From Bacteroidota bacterium (GTDB lineage Bacteria > Bacteroidota > Bacteroidia > AKYH767-A > OLB10): 64,000 nucleotides of DNA. The translations under genes were made by a program, and so were the position numbers. Positions 19,997 through 30,900 of this stretch are shown one piece after another (position 1 is the stretch's first letter; every line of letters starts with the position of its first letter). The stretch spans positions 62,001 to 126,000 of the forward strand of contig JADKJB010000001.1 of the NCBI GenBank assembly GCA_016722525.1. Direction: 5' to 3'. The notes beneath the pieces are model-generated. The model did no database searches, was not told the DNA's origin, and worked only from the letters and a program-made list of their open reading frames with translations.

Positions 19997-22075
19997 TCAA
20001 AACAAAAACCTCACCTGCATCTTCATCTCCGATCGTATGCTTCCTTTTATCTCCTCCAAGCCACTTCCTATGGAAGTTCTGTTCGCGTAAAATGTGGCGG
20101 CATATCTAAACCATGCATCCAAACCCTTAACAATTTTATACCTCAAATTGAAGTAGAATCGCGAACCTTTGTAGTAATAGGCAGGAATGGAATACCCATA
20201 CAAAACATCATTTTCATAAGCATAGATCCGTGCATCGTAGCTGTCGCTGTCGAATATGGCATAACGGGCATTGCACGACCATTTTGTTCCCATCGGATGA
20301 AACTGCACATCCTGGAAAATCATGAATCCTTTGTCGGATGTAGATTCCTTTTTATAGTGAACAAATTCAATACGGGTTCTGAAAGTGAACGATTTCGACA
20401 CTTTCGTGGATATATGAAATCGAATTCCATTTTGTTTTATAGGAACAAGGTAACTTACAAAAATATCTTCCTCAGAACTGTTTTGCATTTTATTCGATTC
20501 CCGGTACCGAACATACAACTGCGTACCTCTAGATGGCTGATACGTAATCATTCCCGAAAATTCATGACCGTGGCTGGGAGCATCCGTTCGGTAACGCAGC
20601 CATGGAAAGTAAAATTTATCATAAGCAGAAGTGATGGTAACAGTACGGTGAGGTTTGAAGGCTGCCGAGGAATAAATTCCGGTTTCATTAAAATTATTTC
20701 CGCTTTCGCGAAGTGCTGAAGAATACAATGCCTTAAAATTTCGTGGATAATTTCGAAATACAACAGAAATAACTAATCTGGAATCAAGACTCATCAGTAA
20801 ACCATTTACTGTAGCAATTTTGCCATTGATATTGATTCCGGTCTCACCATAAAAATTAATGTTGCGGTATAACCACGAATAATCGATACCTAAATTAGTG
20901 AGTGATGTGCCTGAAAATTCAAATTGATTATAGGGTTTCAATTCCTTTGTCAAGGGAAGTGAATACTGTATGTGAACACCTGTCAAACCAATTTGCACAT
21001 TTCGTTTCTGGTAACCAACATGACTCCCATACAAAATTTCTGTAACTGCATTTTTATCTGCAATCTCACTTGCAGTTCGGTGATATCCACTCTCTTGAAA
21101 TGAGGTTAGATATTCGTCCGAACTCAATGTATCGGATGGTTGCTGAAGATTTCCATCCATGGTACGTATGGAAAAGAAAAAATCGGGTTGAAACTTTTTC
21201 CATTTCAATGAAAAGCATGCACCTCTTTTAAAGTACACTTCGTTGGAAGAAGAATATGGAAGAATGCCTTTGCCGTTCTTGCGGATCATGGCAGGGTCAG
21301 TGGCCTTGCCACCTGACAAGCCCGTCCATAATGTTAAACCCTGTCCATAACTGAGTTGATAATCGCCTATCAGAATTATTTTGAAAGGACCAACATCTCT
21401 GATAGCAAAATGCATAGAATAAAAATCAAATCCCTGCTTTTGTGCACCTTTAAAAAATTGTTCACCTGCATCCTTTTCTGCGGTGAGGCCCCAACTCAAT
21501 TTCTTCATAAAATTGAATTTATAGCGGAAATAAATACTTTGAGGGCCGCCCAAATATTCGGGGCCATCATCTGTTTTAGCAAATCCTTTACGCTCTTGCG
21601 GAATCCATTGGGTTCTGAGCAGGAGTTGATGCTTACCGTCACTGATCATACGTAATAAAGATGCATTCGGTGCATCAATCTCTCTGCCTACAGTTATATA
21701 TGGAATGATTTGCCTGATAAAAGATTCATCAAAATCGTTCACCACTTGCAATTCAGGAATAGTTAGTAATTTACCGAATCGTTCCACATGTTGAAAAATA
21801 TTTTTTATTTGAACCTCTGTAAATATTCCAGACGCTCTAAAATCTTCAATTGAAGCTTTATTTATATTTAAGGGATGATTTAAAAGCTCATTCATATTTT
21901 CTGTCAACTCAGTCAAGTCGATCTCCTGATCTTCGGATGTTGAACTGCGTTCAACAATTTCTTCCATCACAATAGAATTTGCATTCTCTTCCTGTGCAAA
22001 GCAGGGTGAATAAAAAGCTATCAACAAACAGCTCCCGGACAAAATTGTCCGTTTAAATAAAAGTGTCCTTGTCAT
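19997..22075 (-). CDS. helix-hairpin-helix domain protein with outer-membrane beta-barrel
   Basis: 692 residues. Signal peptide (TILSGSCLLIAFYSPCFAQ), then an HhH region of ComEA type: LLNHPLNINKASIEDFRASG and FGKLLTIPELQVVNDFDE. From about residue 145 on, alternating strands dominate (HQLLLRTQWIPQERKG, QSIYFRYKFNFMKKLSWGL) and the chain ends RSEMKMQVRFLF, the aromatic terminus of an outer-membrane barrel. This combination is frequent in Bacteroidota but uncharacterised. The gene starts 1 bp after the stop of the next upstream gene, another envelope protein, so they form an operon. Confidence 0.8.
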   Translation of the reverse strand: MTRTLLFKRTILSGSCLLIAFYSPCFAQEENANSIVMEEIVERSSTSEDQEIDLTELTENMNELLNHPLNINKASIEDFRASGIFTEVQIKNIFQHVERFGKLLTIPELQVVNDFDESFIRQIIPYITVGREIDAPNASLLRMISDGKHQLLLRTQWIPQERKGFAKTDDGPEYLGGPQSIYFRYKFNFMKKLSWGLTAEKDAGEQFFKGAQKQGFDFYSMHFAIRDVGPFKIILIGDYQLSYGQGLTLWTGLSGGKATDPAMIRKNGKGILPYSSSNEVYFKRGACFSLKWKKFQPDFFFSIRTMDGNLQQPSDTLSSDEYLTSFQESGYHRTASEIADKNAVTEILYGSHVGYQKRNVQIGLTGVHIQYSLPLTKELKPYNQFEFSGTSLTNLGIDYSWLYRNINFYGETGININGKIATVNGLLMSLDSRLVISVVFRNYPRNFKALYSSALRESGNNFNETGIYSSAAFKPHRTVTITSAYDKFYFPWLRYRTDAPSHGHEFSGMITYQPSRGTQLYVRYRESNKMQNSSEEDIFVSYLVPIKQNGIRFHISTKVSKSFTFRTRIEFVHYKKESTSDKGFMIFQDVQFHPMGTKWSCNARYAIFDSDSYDARIYAYENDVLYGYSIPAYYYKGSRFYFNLRYKIVKGLDAWFRYAATFYANRTSIGSGLEEIKGSIRSEMKMQVRFLF

Positions 22076-22076
22076 T

Positions 22077-22884
22077 TTATTTATTTTTAAAAATTAGTGA
22101 AAATTTGGGCGAAAAACCCAAAAGCTGGTTGTAACCTGATGCAAAATCAAAATACAAAACATTCCATTTAAATTGAAAGCCAAAATGGAATGCATCTTTG
22201 CCGGAAGAAACACCACCATACATTCCAAATTGATCCGACATACAATATTTAAATCCACATTGCAACCTTACTTTTTCATTACTATTCTTTTCAACCCCCA
22301 AATTCAGCTCAGCATGTTTCCCGAAATTCCATTGCAGGCCACCCGATACCAAAGAGGGAGTTCGTTGACTGCCTGCACCTGATAATTTAGCCCTTTGCGG
22401 ATTGTGAAGGTAAAATCCCGATCGCAATTCACGGGTGAGTTGAATCAGTATTCCTGCGGAACCGGTTAAAGCATAAGCACCGCCGTATTCGTTGCCAAAT
22501 TGTTTGGACAAATAATCGAGTCGAACTCCTGCAGTTACAGCCGAACCAAATTTCATGGCATAACAAAGGCCGACATCGCGCTCCTTATACAATTTATAAC
22601 CAAACTGCCTGTAACCAAACCCAAAGGCTCCCTTTGGCTTTCACAGGAAGAGAAATGGCAAATTCCGAAGTCGAAAGTTCTTTCATCATAAAAGTTCGAT
22701 CATGATAAAATCCGGTAGAAAATTTTCCATCACCAGGCAAACCTGGCAGGATTATTCAAAACAGACCAAAGCCCGTTTGAAATACTGGCAGTGCCAATGA
22801 AGGTTTGAGGGAAGATCAGTGCTATTACTAATAGCAGGCAGTAAAAAAGGCCACCTATAAGGCCGGAGAAAGTTTTAAATACAT
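22077..22884 (-). CDS. outer-membrane protein, PorV/FadL-like barrel (frame-broken)
   Basis: The intact 171-residue piece (22077-22592) is a barrel C-terminus (HFGFQFKWNVLYFDFASGYN ... FSPKFSLIFKNK). Upstream it continues in two other frames: GTASISNGLWSVLNNPA, then GLPGDGKFSTGFYHDRTFMM and KELSTSEFAISLPVKAKGAF, then GFGYRQFGYKLYKERDVGL. The start is an ATG at 22884 followed by a hydrophobic signal peptide (YCLLLVIALIFPQT) after another frame change. NNPAGL is the hallmark opening of PorV and FadL-like proteins. About 265 residues restored. It is the upstream partner of the HhH-barrel gene; function unknown. Confidence 0.7.
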
Positions 22885-22974
22885 GAAAAATGTTATAAAA
22901 GTTTAATTGTTGAAGCAAATGTAAGTCATTTTTTGAAAAAAAATAAAGAAATGAGATTTTTTTCATTTTGATGT

Positions 22975-23030
22975 TTGGGGCGGCGGCGGTGGCAGTAGCA
23001 GTATAGGTGGCGGTGGTGGTGGCAGTGGTC
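22975..23030. repeat. GGC/GGT/GCA triplet-rich low-complexity tract
   Basis: A run of degenerate GGC, GGT and GCA triplets, GC-rich against an AT-rich background, lies between divergently transcribed genes. It produces an open frame on the minus strand made of Thr, Ala and Tyr that I do not believe is a gene. Confidence 0.6.
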
Positions 23031-23233
23031 AACGTAAGCAACTTACCTCTTGAGCCGATTAAAGTCCTGTCCCCATTTTCGCTCTATACACTCCATCCTG
23101 AAAAGCTGTTGACTGGAGAACCTGTATGCAGCGGGCATGCATATAAACGTCGACTAAAGAATGCCGACTGAACTTGACAATTTCTTAACATTGAAAAAAC
23201 ATTCTCATAAGCTAGTCGTCGTAATATTGCACC

Positions 23234-23392
23234 GTGAAATATTACAATTTGAAACAACTCATTAAATCCGTAAAGACTTTTGCCTACCATTTTAAAAGAT
23301 GGTTCAACGGAATAATTTTCATCACCTGGCTTAAATACGGAGCGGGCTTTCATATCAGACAAAGTTCTGGTGAGCGTAATCGAACCACTTAA
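23234..23392 (+). CDS. possible 52-residue basic peptide upstream of the phosphatase
   Basis: GTG at 23234 opens MKYYNLKQLIKSVKTFAYHF followed by KRWFNGIIFITWLKYGAGFH and a short polar tail, stopping 3 bp before the ATG of the next gene. A TAatATTG promoter-like element (23222-23229) lies directly before the GTG, so transcripts would begin just ahead of it. The peptide is basic and moderately hydrophobic. It could equally be untranslated leader; I have no family match. Confidence 0.35.
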   Translation: MKYYNLKQLIKSVKTFAYHFKRWFNGIIFITWLKYGAGFHIRQSSGERNRTT

Positions 23393-23395
23393 TAA

Positions 23396-24277
23396 ATGAA
23401 GGAAAACAAGAAGTCGCAGAAAAGAAAAGTAGAACTTGTTGTTATTTCTGATGTTCACCTCGGCACCTACGGTTGCCACGCCAAAGAACTGGTTCGATAC
23501 ATGAAAAGTATCAAACCGGGAATGGTCGTTTTAAATGGTGATATTATTGATATCTGGCAATTCTCAAAATCGTATTGGCCCAAATCACACATGCAGGTGA
23601 TAAAGCAAATAATTTCATGGGCCACCAAAGGCACAAAAGTGTATTACATCACCGGCAACCATGATGAAATGCTTAGACGATTTGAAGGTTTTGAACTAGG
23701 ATCGCTTAAAATTGAAAACAAACTTATTCTTGAATTGGATGGAAAAAAAGCATGGATATTTCATGGTGATGTTTTCGATATTTCCATGCAAAATGCACGT
23801 TGGCTAACCAAAATGGGATCAGTTGGATACGATTTACTGATATATATTAATGCTGCCTGCAACTGGACCCTTCAAAAGATGGGTAAAGAAAAAATATCGC
23901 TTTCGAAACGAATAAAAAATAGTGTTAAGCAGGCTGTTAAATTCATAAATAATTTCGAAGAAACCTGTGCTGAAATTGCCATTGATAACAAATATGACTA
24001 TGTACTTTGCGGACATATTCATCACCCCGAAATTAAAACAATAAGCAATGAACAAGGAAGTGTTGTATACATGAATTCCGGCGATTGGGTAGAGAATTTA
24101 TCAGCTTTGGAATATCACGATAAAAAATGGAGCCTATTTAATTTCCGGGAACATCAGTTTGCTGATAAGGATGATGACACCGAAGAAGATGCCATGATTT
24201 ACGCTGAAAAAACAGACATATTCAATCAGCTTTTAAAAGAAATTCAGGTCAGGCCTTCTAATGGAAATAATTCATGA
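23396..24277 (+). CDS. UDP-2,3-diacylglucosamine diphosphatase-like metallophosphoesterase
   Basis: 293 residues with the full calcineurin-like metal set: ISDVHLG, LNGDIIDIW, ITGNHDEML, FHGDVFD and CGHIHHPE. The GNHD and GHIHHPE spacing, together with the insert containing YDLLIYINAACNW, fits LpxH-type hydrolases, which remove UMP from UDP-2,3-diacylglucosamine in lipid A synthesis. Bacteroidota often have more than one paralogue, so whether this is the lipid A enzyme itself is open. Its stop overlaps the start of the glycosyltransferase (ATG at 24274), so the two are translationally coupled. Confidence 0.82.
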   Translation: MKENKKSQKRKVELVVISDVHLGTYGCHAKELVRYMKSIKPGMVVLNGDIIDIWQFSKSYWPKSHMQVIKQIISWATKGTKVYYITGNHDEMLRRFEGFELGSLKIENKLILELDGKKAWIFHGDVFDISMQNARWLTKMGSVGYDLLIYINAACNWTLQKMGKEKISLSKRIKNSVKQAVKFINNFEETCAEIAIDNKYDYVLCGHIHHPEIKTISNEQGSVVYMNSGDWVENLSALEYHDKKWSLFNFREHQFADKDDDTEEDAMIYAEKTDIFNQLLKEIQVRPSNGNNS

Positions 24278-25277
24278 AAATACTTTACGGAATTCAAGGC
24301 ACCGGAAACGGACATCTTACCCGGGCTATAGAAATACTTTCACATCTTCAGAAAAAAGCGGATGTTGATGTTTTAATCAGTGGGGAACAGTATGATTTAC
24401 CGCTTCCCTTTGAACCGAAATACAGGATGAAAGGATTGTATTTTGTTTTTGGGAAAAATGGCGGAATAGATCTTATTAAAACTTTTAAGAAAATAAACTC
24501 TTTTCGTTTGCTGAAAGAAATTCGACAGTTTCCTATTGAAAAATATGATTTGGTCATCTCCGATTTTGAACCAATCAGCTGTTGGGCGGCGAATCTCAAA
24601 AATGTTAAATGTATTGGACTCAGTAATCAGGCTGCTACACTTCATCCGAATGCCCCTGTTCCTAAATCGTTTGATCCTTTAGGAAAGCTGATACTTGAAT
24701 ATTATGCTCCGGTATCGGAAGAGTATGGATTTCACTTCAAGTCACTTTCCGATAAAATATTTACACCCATCATCCGCAAAGAAGTGAGGGAGTGTAAAGT
24801 ATCGGACAAAGGACATTATACCGTATATTTGCCGGCATATGACGATGACAGAATTATCAAAAATCTTAAAAAATTCAGTGGAATTAAATTTGAAGTCTTC
24901 TCCAAACACAACAAAAAGCCTTTAAATCAAAAAAATATCAGAATTTTGCCAATACAAGGAAAAAAGTTCCTTGATAGCATGGCATCTTCAAAAGGCATAA
25001 TTTGCAACGCCGGGTTTGGCACTACTTCAGAAGCGTTATTTCTAAGAAAAAAACTACTGGTCATCCCAATGAAAAACCAGTACGAACAACAGTGCAATGC
25101 TGCCATGCTAAAATCAATGGGAGTTACTTCTATAAAAGCCTGAAAGCCAAACACCATGAAAAATGGAGAATTTTTAAGAATGCAAAAGCTATTAAAGTTG
25201 ATTACCCCGATCAGACTGAAAAATCATCAGTAAAATTCTTGCCTGAAATTTTTAAATCCTTTATTTTACTACCATGA
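24274..25277 (+). CDS. glycosyltransferase (GT28/MurG-like, MJ1255 type), frame break near the end
   Basis: It begins MKILYGIQGTGNGHLTRAIE, the GNGHLTRA loop typical of MurG-related enzymes acting on nucleotide sugars. The donor-side motif CNAGFGTTSEALFLRKKLLV and then PMKNQYEQQCNAAML match the family. The frame ends at 25143 but a one-base loss in an A5 run at about 25135 restores SIKSLKAKHHEKWRIFKNAK to the TGA at 25277, giving about 334 residues. Acceptor unknown; a lipid or surface glycan is likely because of the LpxH-like neighbour. Its end overlaps the GH1 gene start. Confidence 0.8.
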
Positions 25278-26612
25278 GTGGTTCTGATTTTCATTGGGGT
25301 GTTTCATCTGCAGCAGCACAGACCGAAGGAGCAATTTTGGAAGACGGAAAAAGTGCCTCCATTTGGGATGACTTCTCCAACAAGAAAAAGAAAATAAATG
25401 ATGGTTCCAACACCTTTCCCGGAACCGACTTTTATCATCGATACACGGAAGATATAGCTATAATAAAATCACTTAGCATTCCAAATTTTCGCTTTTCAAT
25501 CAGCTGGCCCAGAATTCTTCCCAATGGTACAGGCAAAGTAAATACTAAAGGAATTGATTTTACAATAATGTAATTGATTGCTGCATTGAAAAAAACATCA
25601 CCCCCTGGATAACTCTCTATCACTGGGATCTTCCACAAGTGCTCGAACAAAAAGGAGGTTGGACGAACAGAGATATCATCGCTTGGTTTAGTGAATATGT
25701 TACTGTTTGTTGCAAACATTTTGGTGACCGGGTAAAAAACTGGATGGTGTTGAATGAACCCATGGCATTTGTGGGAGCCGGATACTTTTTAGGTGTACAT
25801 GCACCCGGCAAAAGAGGCCGCACTAATTTTGTCTCTGCAGCACACCATGCCGTTCTTGCCAACGCTGCAGGTGCAACAATCATCCGGAACCATGTAACCA
25901 ATGCCTATATTGGAACTACGTTATCACTCTCGTTGGTCACCCCCTTCTCTAACAACACAAAAGATATTGAAGCAGCTGAAAGAGTACATGAACTCATCAA
26001 TAATTTTTTCTTTTTCCTATGTTGGGAAAAGGGTATCCTTTAAAAAAATTAAAATTCTTAAACAGCATTCAAAAAGTCATGAGAGAGGGCGATGAAAATA
26101 AAATGAAAGCTGATCTCGATTTCATAGGAGTGCAAACTTACACAAGGGAAGTAGTCAAACACTCGTGGCTCACGCCCTTTATCAAGGCAACTATGGTAAG
26201 TGCAAAAAAGAGAAATGCACCTTATACTCAGATGGGATGGGAAGTATACCCTGAATCTATTTACCAGGTATTGAAAGAGCTTTCAAAAATTCCCGGAATC
26301 CCTTCTTTGATAGTTACTGAAAACGGCGCCGCTTTCGCAGATGAACTATCATCTGATGTAAGAATACTTGATGTTCAGCGACAAAATTATTTGGAACAAC
26401 ACATCCAACAGGTGCTCAAAGCCAAATCAGAAGGTGTAGATGTCAGAGGCTATTTCGCATGGTCACTCACCGATAATTTTGAATGGGCCGAAGGCTACCG
26501 CCCCCGCTTCGGATTAGTACACATTGATTATGAAAATAATTTAAAAAGAACGATCAAGGAAAGCGGCATTTGGTATGGGGAGAATGCCGGTGTTTGGGCA
26601 AAATTCGAGTAA
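25274..26612 (+). CDS. glycoside hydrolase family 1 (beta-glucosidase-like), frame-broken
   Basis: Three frame pieces give one GH1 enzyme of about 445 residues. N-terminus: FHWGVSSAAAQTEGAILEDG and FRFSISWPRILPNGTG. Middle: ITPWITLYHWDLPQVLEQKG with the acid/base glutamate in MVLNEPMAFVG. C-terminus: nucleophile glutamate in LIVTENGAAFAD and the aglycone-binding VRGYFAWSLTDNFEWAEGY. Breaks are near 25570 and 26010, the latter in a long T/C-rich run, pointing to sequencing error. There is no signal peptide, so it is cytoplasmic. Coupled to a glycosyltransferase and a lipid A-type phosphatase, it may act on an envelope glycolipid rather than on food sugar; that is inference. Confidence 0.85.
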
Positions 26613-26618
26613 CAGTTT

Positions 26619-27986
26619 TCAGTTTTTTATAATCACTTTTTCACTTCCTATTAATTCATTTTCATCATAAACCGAAAAAATATAAACTCCAGAAACAAAC
26701 GAAGTAATATTTACTTTATAAATGATTGTACCATTGCCCTCAAAATCATCTTCTTTTATTTTTTTACCATTTATATCAGAAATTTGCAGCCGCAGCTTAG
26801 TTTGCTTTTTCAAATTCAATTCCAGCAAAACTTCATCTTTAGCAGGGTTGGGTGTAATTTTTAGTACTTTATTTTCTTTAACGGATTCTTCAACGCCCAA
26901 GCTACCCGGTATCCATTTAACTATGCCATTGACCAGGCTGTCACCTGCATATTGAAATCCACCTCCAATATATAGTTCATTCTGATAAATAGCGAACGCA
27001 TTTGCCTCTGCATCAAAGCCGGCTCCAACATTTCGCCATATATTGCCATCAAGCCAACAAATATTATTGATTGTATCATTCATACTATTTGTGATTCCCC
27101 ATTGGGTTGTTGCGTTATATAAAATACCGTTATATTTTATAAGTTTTATGGCAGGAACGTACGGTTCTTGTCCAACAGCAAACCAATTACTCCCATCCCA
27201 AAAGGCTATGCCTGTTGGAGTACTAACGCCTCCGGCTATAGTAAATTGTCCGCCTACGTATAAACGGTTAGTTATTGTATCAGCTAATAATGCTCTTGCG
27301 GGTCCATTCAAACCTGTTCCTAATGAATCCCAAGTGACACCATTCCACCGCCCGATGCCTGAAGTTTGAACACCGTTTGCGCTACTGAAAAACCCCCCTA
27401 CATAAAGTTGGTTTTGAAATACTGTCATGTCATTGACTGCAAAAGAACCTTGCAATCCTGAACCAACAGCATGCCAGCCTGATCCATCCCAACGTGCGAT
27501 TTTTGATGCCATGACAGTACTATCTACAATTCCGAATTGGCCCCCAACATATAAATCACCATTGTAAACAGACATACAATTTACTTCGGACCCCCCAGTT
27601 ATTCCTGAACCTAAAGGCAGCCAAGAACCCGACGAATCCAATTTAGCGATATTTCGGCAGTATTTGTTGCCGTTGATTTTTAAAAATGCTCCTGCAATGT
27701 ATAATTGATTTTGATATTCTGCAAAACATTTTGCCGGTGGTGTAGATGAAAAATCTCCGGTTTCAGCTATCCAAGAACTTCCATCCCACCATCCTACTCC
27801 TACTGAATTAATAGAAGTTCCATCAATGGTACCAAATCCGCCACAAACTGCAAGTTTATTATTCCATTCATAAAGACCATAAATATATCTAGGATCAACA
27901 CCATCTCCAACCTTTTCCCAATGTTGTGCATGGGAAAAGGTTAGATTGATGGAAGTTAATAAAATGACGAAGATAATATTTCTCAT
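26619..27986 (-). CDS. secreted T9SS cargo protein, kelch/propeller-like repeats (intact)
   Basis: 455 residues, unbroken. Signal peptide MRNIIFVILLTSINLTFSHA, then repeats of the type LYVGGQF...ARWDGSGWHAVGSGL across residues 30-370, then a type A sorting domain (ITPNPAKDEVLLELNLKK ... SFVSGVYIFSVYDE ... EKVIIKN). Paralogue of the 6021-7390 protein. Its ATG overlaps the stop of the giant secreted protein upstream, so it is the last gene of that operon. Probably a surface beta-propeller of unknown ligand. Confidence 0.87.
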   Translation of the reverse strand: MRNIIFVILLTSINLTFSHAQHWEKVGDGVDPRYIYGLYEWNNKLAVCGGFGTIDGTSINSVGVGWWDGSSWIAETGDFSSTPPAKCFAEYQNQLYIAGAFLKINGNKYCRNIAKLDSSGSWLPLGSGITGGSEVNCMSVYNGDLYVGGQFGIVDSTVMASKIARWDGSGWHAVGSGLQGSFAVNDMTVFQNQLYVGGFFSSANGVQTSGIGRWNGVTWDSLGTGLNGPARALLADTITNRLYVGGQFTIAGGVSTPTGIAFWDGSNWFAVGQEPYVPAIKLIKYNGILYNATTQWGITNSMNDTINNICWLDGNIWRNVGAGFDAEANAFAIYQNELYIGGGFQYAGDSLVNGIVKWIPGSLGVEESVKENKVLKITPNPAKDEVLLELNLKKQTKLRLQISDINGKKIKEDDFEGNGTIIYKVNITSFVSGVYIFSVYDENELIGSEKVIIKN

Positions 27987-30900
27987 TTCACAATCATTAA
28001 TTTATTGCTGTATGTTGTACCGCTTGTTGTCATTATTTTTAATAAATACAAACCGGAAGGACGTTGGCTGGTGTTTAATTTATAGGAAGATTGTTTTTCA
28101 TCTAATTTTTCTTTTAAAACAATATTGCCAAGATTGTTGATTAAAACGACATTAGAAATTAATTCTTTGTTATTGTTCAATTTTATTTCTACATTGTTAT
28201 TCGCAGGATTTGGATAAAGTTGAAAGTTATCATTTGGACTAAAAATCTTTGTTTCTTCCTTGGGCTGATGCATTTCACGTAGATATATTTCCTCCTCATC
28301 AATCACCACAGGAAAAGTGTCTCCATACACCAAATGCAATACATTTTGCGCTTGAATTTTAGCGAGTGTGTTTTCTTCATCGGTTGCCATTTCCCGTAAG
28401 GTATTGGCCTGACCATCGGACATATCGAACCAAGTTTTGTTTTCTGATGTTAGAGATCGTAAAATTTCACTAAGTGCTAACCAATCTGTTTCAGCCAATC
28501 CTGAAGTATTTAAAAGTTCCAATTTTACCGCTGCACTATCCACTTCTCCCAAGCAAATGTAGGTTCCAAACACTGTTTGTTGGTCATCGTAAGTGTTTTC
28601 GCCTTCCAGCACCTGAATTGCTTTTTGAAGCGAATCATCAGTGGCAAGCCGAGTAACATAATCGTTCTTCAACAACTGTTTTTCGGTGTAGTAATAATTT
28701 ATTTCTTTATTTAAGGAGGTAATAGAGATATAGGTGGATTAATTCCTTGAACGGCATTCAAATCTGATCTTAAGCCATCATCCAAAGCAGGATCCCGAGC
28801 GTTCAATACTTCAATAACTCCTGCTGAAAGTGGTGAATTGGTATATAAGATCTCGAAAAGAGCATGATCATCCATGGCAGTAGTTGTTTGAATTGCTTTT
28901 ATTAAACCAGTATCCGATAATGGCTCGTTGGAACGGAGTCTTTCCACTATAGTGTCTAGCGCATAAGTATCGTCAATAATGTTCAAAAGCGAATCGGTCA
29001 GTTGGTTATCCAAGCTTGCCAACAAAGTATCCATTTCCAAATGGAGCGAGTCAAGAATATTTTCGAAATGCGCCAGCCTATCAGGTTCACCATTGGTTGG
29101 AAAAGGAGTGGGATCGCATGCATCAGTAAAATCTGTCATTGCAGTGGAGTTTGCATCAATATTTATAACTCCCGTTCCCGAGGCTGAAGGAACAACTTCA
29201 TCGGGCGATCCTGCACCATGTCTGAAATAAGTAAATTGATTATTTGAATATGAACTTAGTTGATTTCGCAATGGAGATTGGGTGAACCAATTCCCTGCCT
29301 GAGAAGTTTGATCGGTCAGACTCGGCCAACCTTGATTGGCTAATGTACCACCTGAAATTAAATACCAGTTCGTATTATATATTGATGAACTACTCGAAGT
29401 GTTATTATACGAATTGCATTTTATTGTCAAATTAACATTATTCCCTTGCAAATGAATGCTGCGCCAGCAATCGGTGAAGTGATTGCCAGCTTTTAAAGGA
29501 TCCTGATACCTAATCGCACCTCCAGAAGTGTTGGAGTTTATTGCAACAATACCGTACTTTAAACTGGTAAAAATATTATCAAAAATATTAAATGCCCTCT
29601 CGTGATTCAAATATATTCCGAATAGGTTGGATGATTGAGATCCAATGGGACTTAAACTATTGAAATTATTGCCATCAGAAATACTTAAATATCTTCCACC
29701 AGAAGCGTTGATGTGTGTTCTAACATTTTTAAAAGTATTTCCCTCAACTTGCCCTCCATAAATTAACACCGACATGGTGGAGTTGGTATTGATGCCGATT
29801 CGACAATTAGAAAATTCGTTTCCGATAATTCTGAGCCTGCTATCCGTTAAAAAAAGGGCTTCCTCATAATCATAGAAATCATTTCCATTAATTTCAACTA
29901 TAAAATTTTGCCATTGTCGAATTCCATAAACTGCCCGTTGGCTAATATTAGGAGGAGCATAAAATATATTAAAGGGAAGTGTTGAAGTAGCCGCATACCT
30001 GCTATCCCGCAGATGTCCTCCGAGAAAATGAGAGTTTTCAATGGTACTTGTTGACAATTTGTTGTAGGGGGCAAAACGGATGTCGATGGCATTGTTCAAA
30101 AAAGTTGAATTATTATCAATTTCGATTTGCCCTCCTGAACCGTTTAGATCAAATCCTGACAAAAAAGTACTGGGTGCTGTTTCGAAACATTCATAATAAT
30201 TGTTATCCCAAGTACCTAAAGTTGCAGCATTGTGGGCATGTTCAATTCTTCCTCCATTAACAGTTACTTTTGCTTGACGTACATTAGATGCATTGTAGTC
30301 TGTATTTCCTCTCACTTCAATTCCTTTCCACATGCATTGTGCATTTCCGGTCAAAGTAGCGCCGCTGTTCACAATAAGTTGAGCTCCATCTCCGCCTAGA
30401 GTGCCATCTCCTTCTTCCAAAATAATTCTTCCATTTGGTCCAAAATAATAAGTTCCACTGTTTAATGTGAGGCTTGCTCCCTTTGCAATAAATATTTCAT
30501 CTGAAATAGTAACTCCTGAATTTATAGATGTACAAGAATTTGTCGAAGATGCCCATACAGTTGAACTTGAAATTAAAAATTTAGAGTAACAATAGTTTTT
30601 GAATTCATCACATGGTATTAGTGGATCTGAAATAACTTGAGCTCCATTTTGTTGATTTGAAATTTCTATTGGCGTAGTTGGACAACTGGATGGATAGGTA
30701 CAATTTGGCCAACCGTAAGAGGTAGCAAGAGGAACCGCCAATTGCCCTTCCAAATTATCACCCCATGCTACCATTTGGTTATCTTTAGTAAACAAAACAC
30801 AGTGCCTTTCGCCTACATATCCATAAGACAAATCGGATATACCTGACGGTAATGTTACCTGGACTGGCGTATCATAAGTGCCAGGACTATTTGAGGTTTG

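Noticed and set aside
22730..23041. Thr/Ala/Tyr-rich N-terminal extension of the barrel protein
   Set aside because: Derived from the triplet low-complexity tract; a signal peptide with an ATG at 22884 explains the gene better.
23084..23479. 131-residue minus-strand open frame
   Set aside because: It overlaps the start of the phosphatase gene on the other strand and the product shows no family traits.
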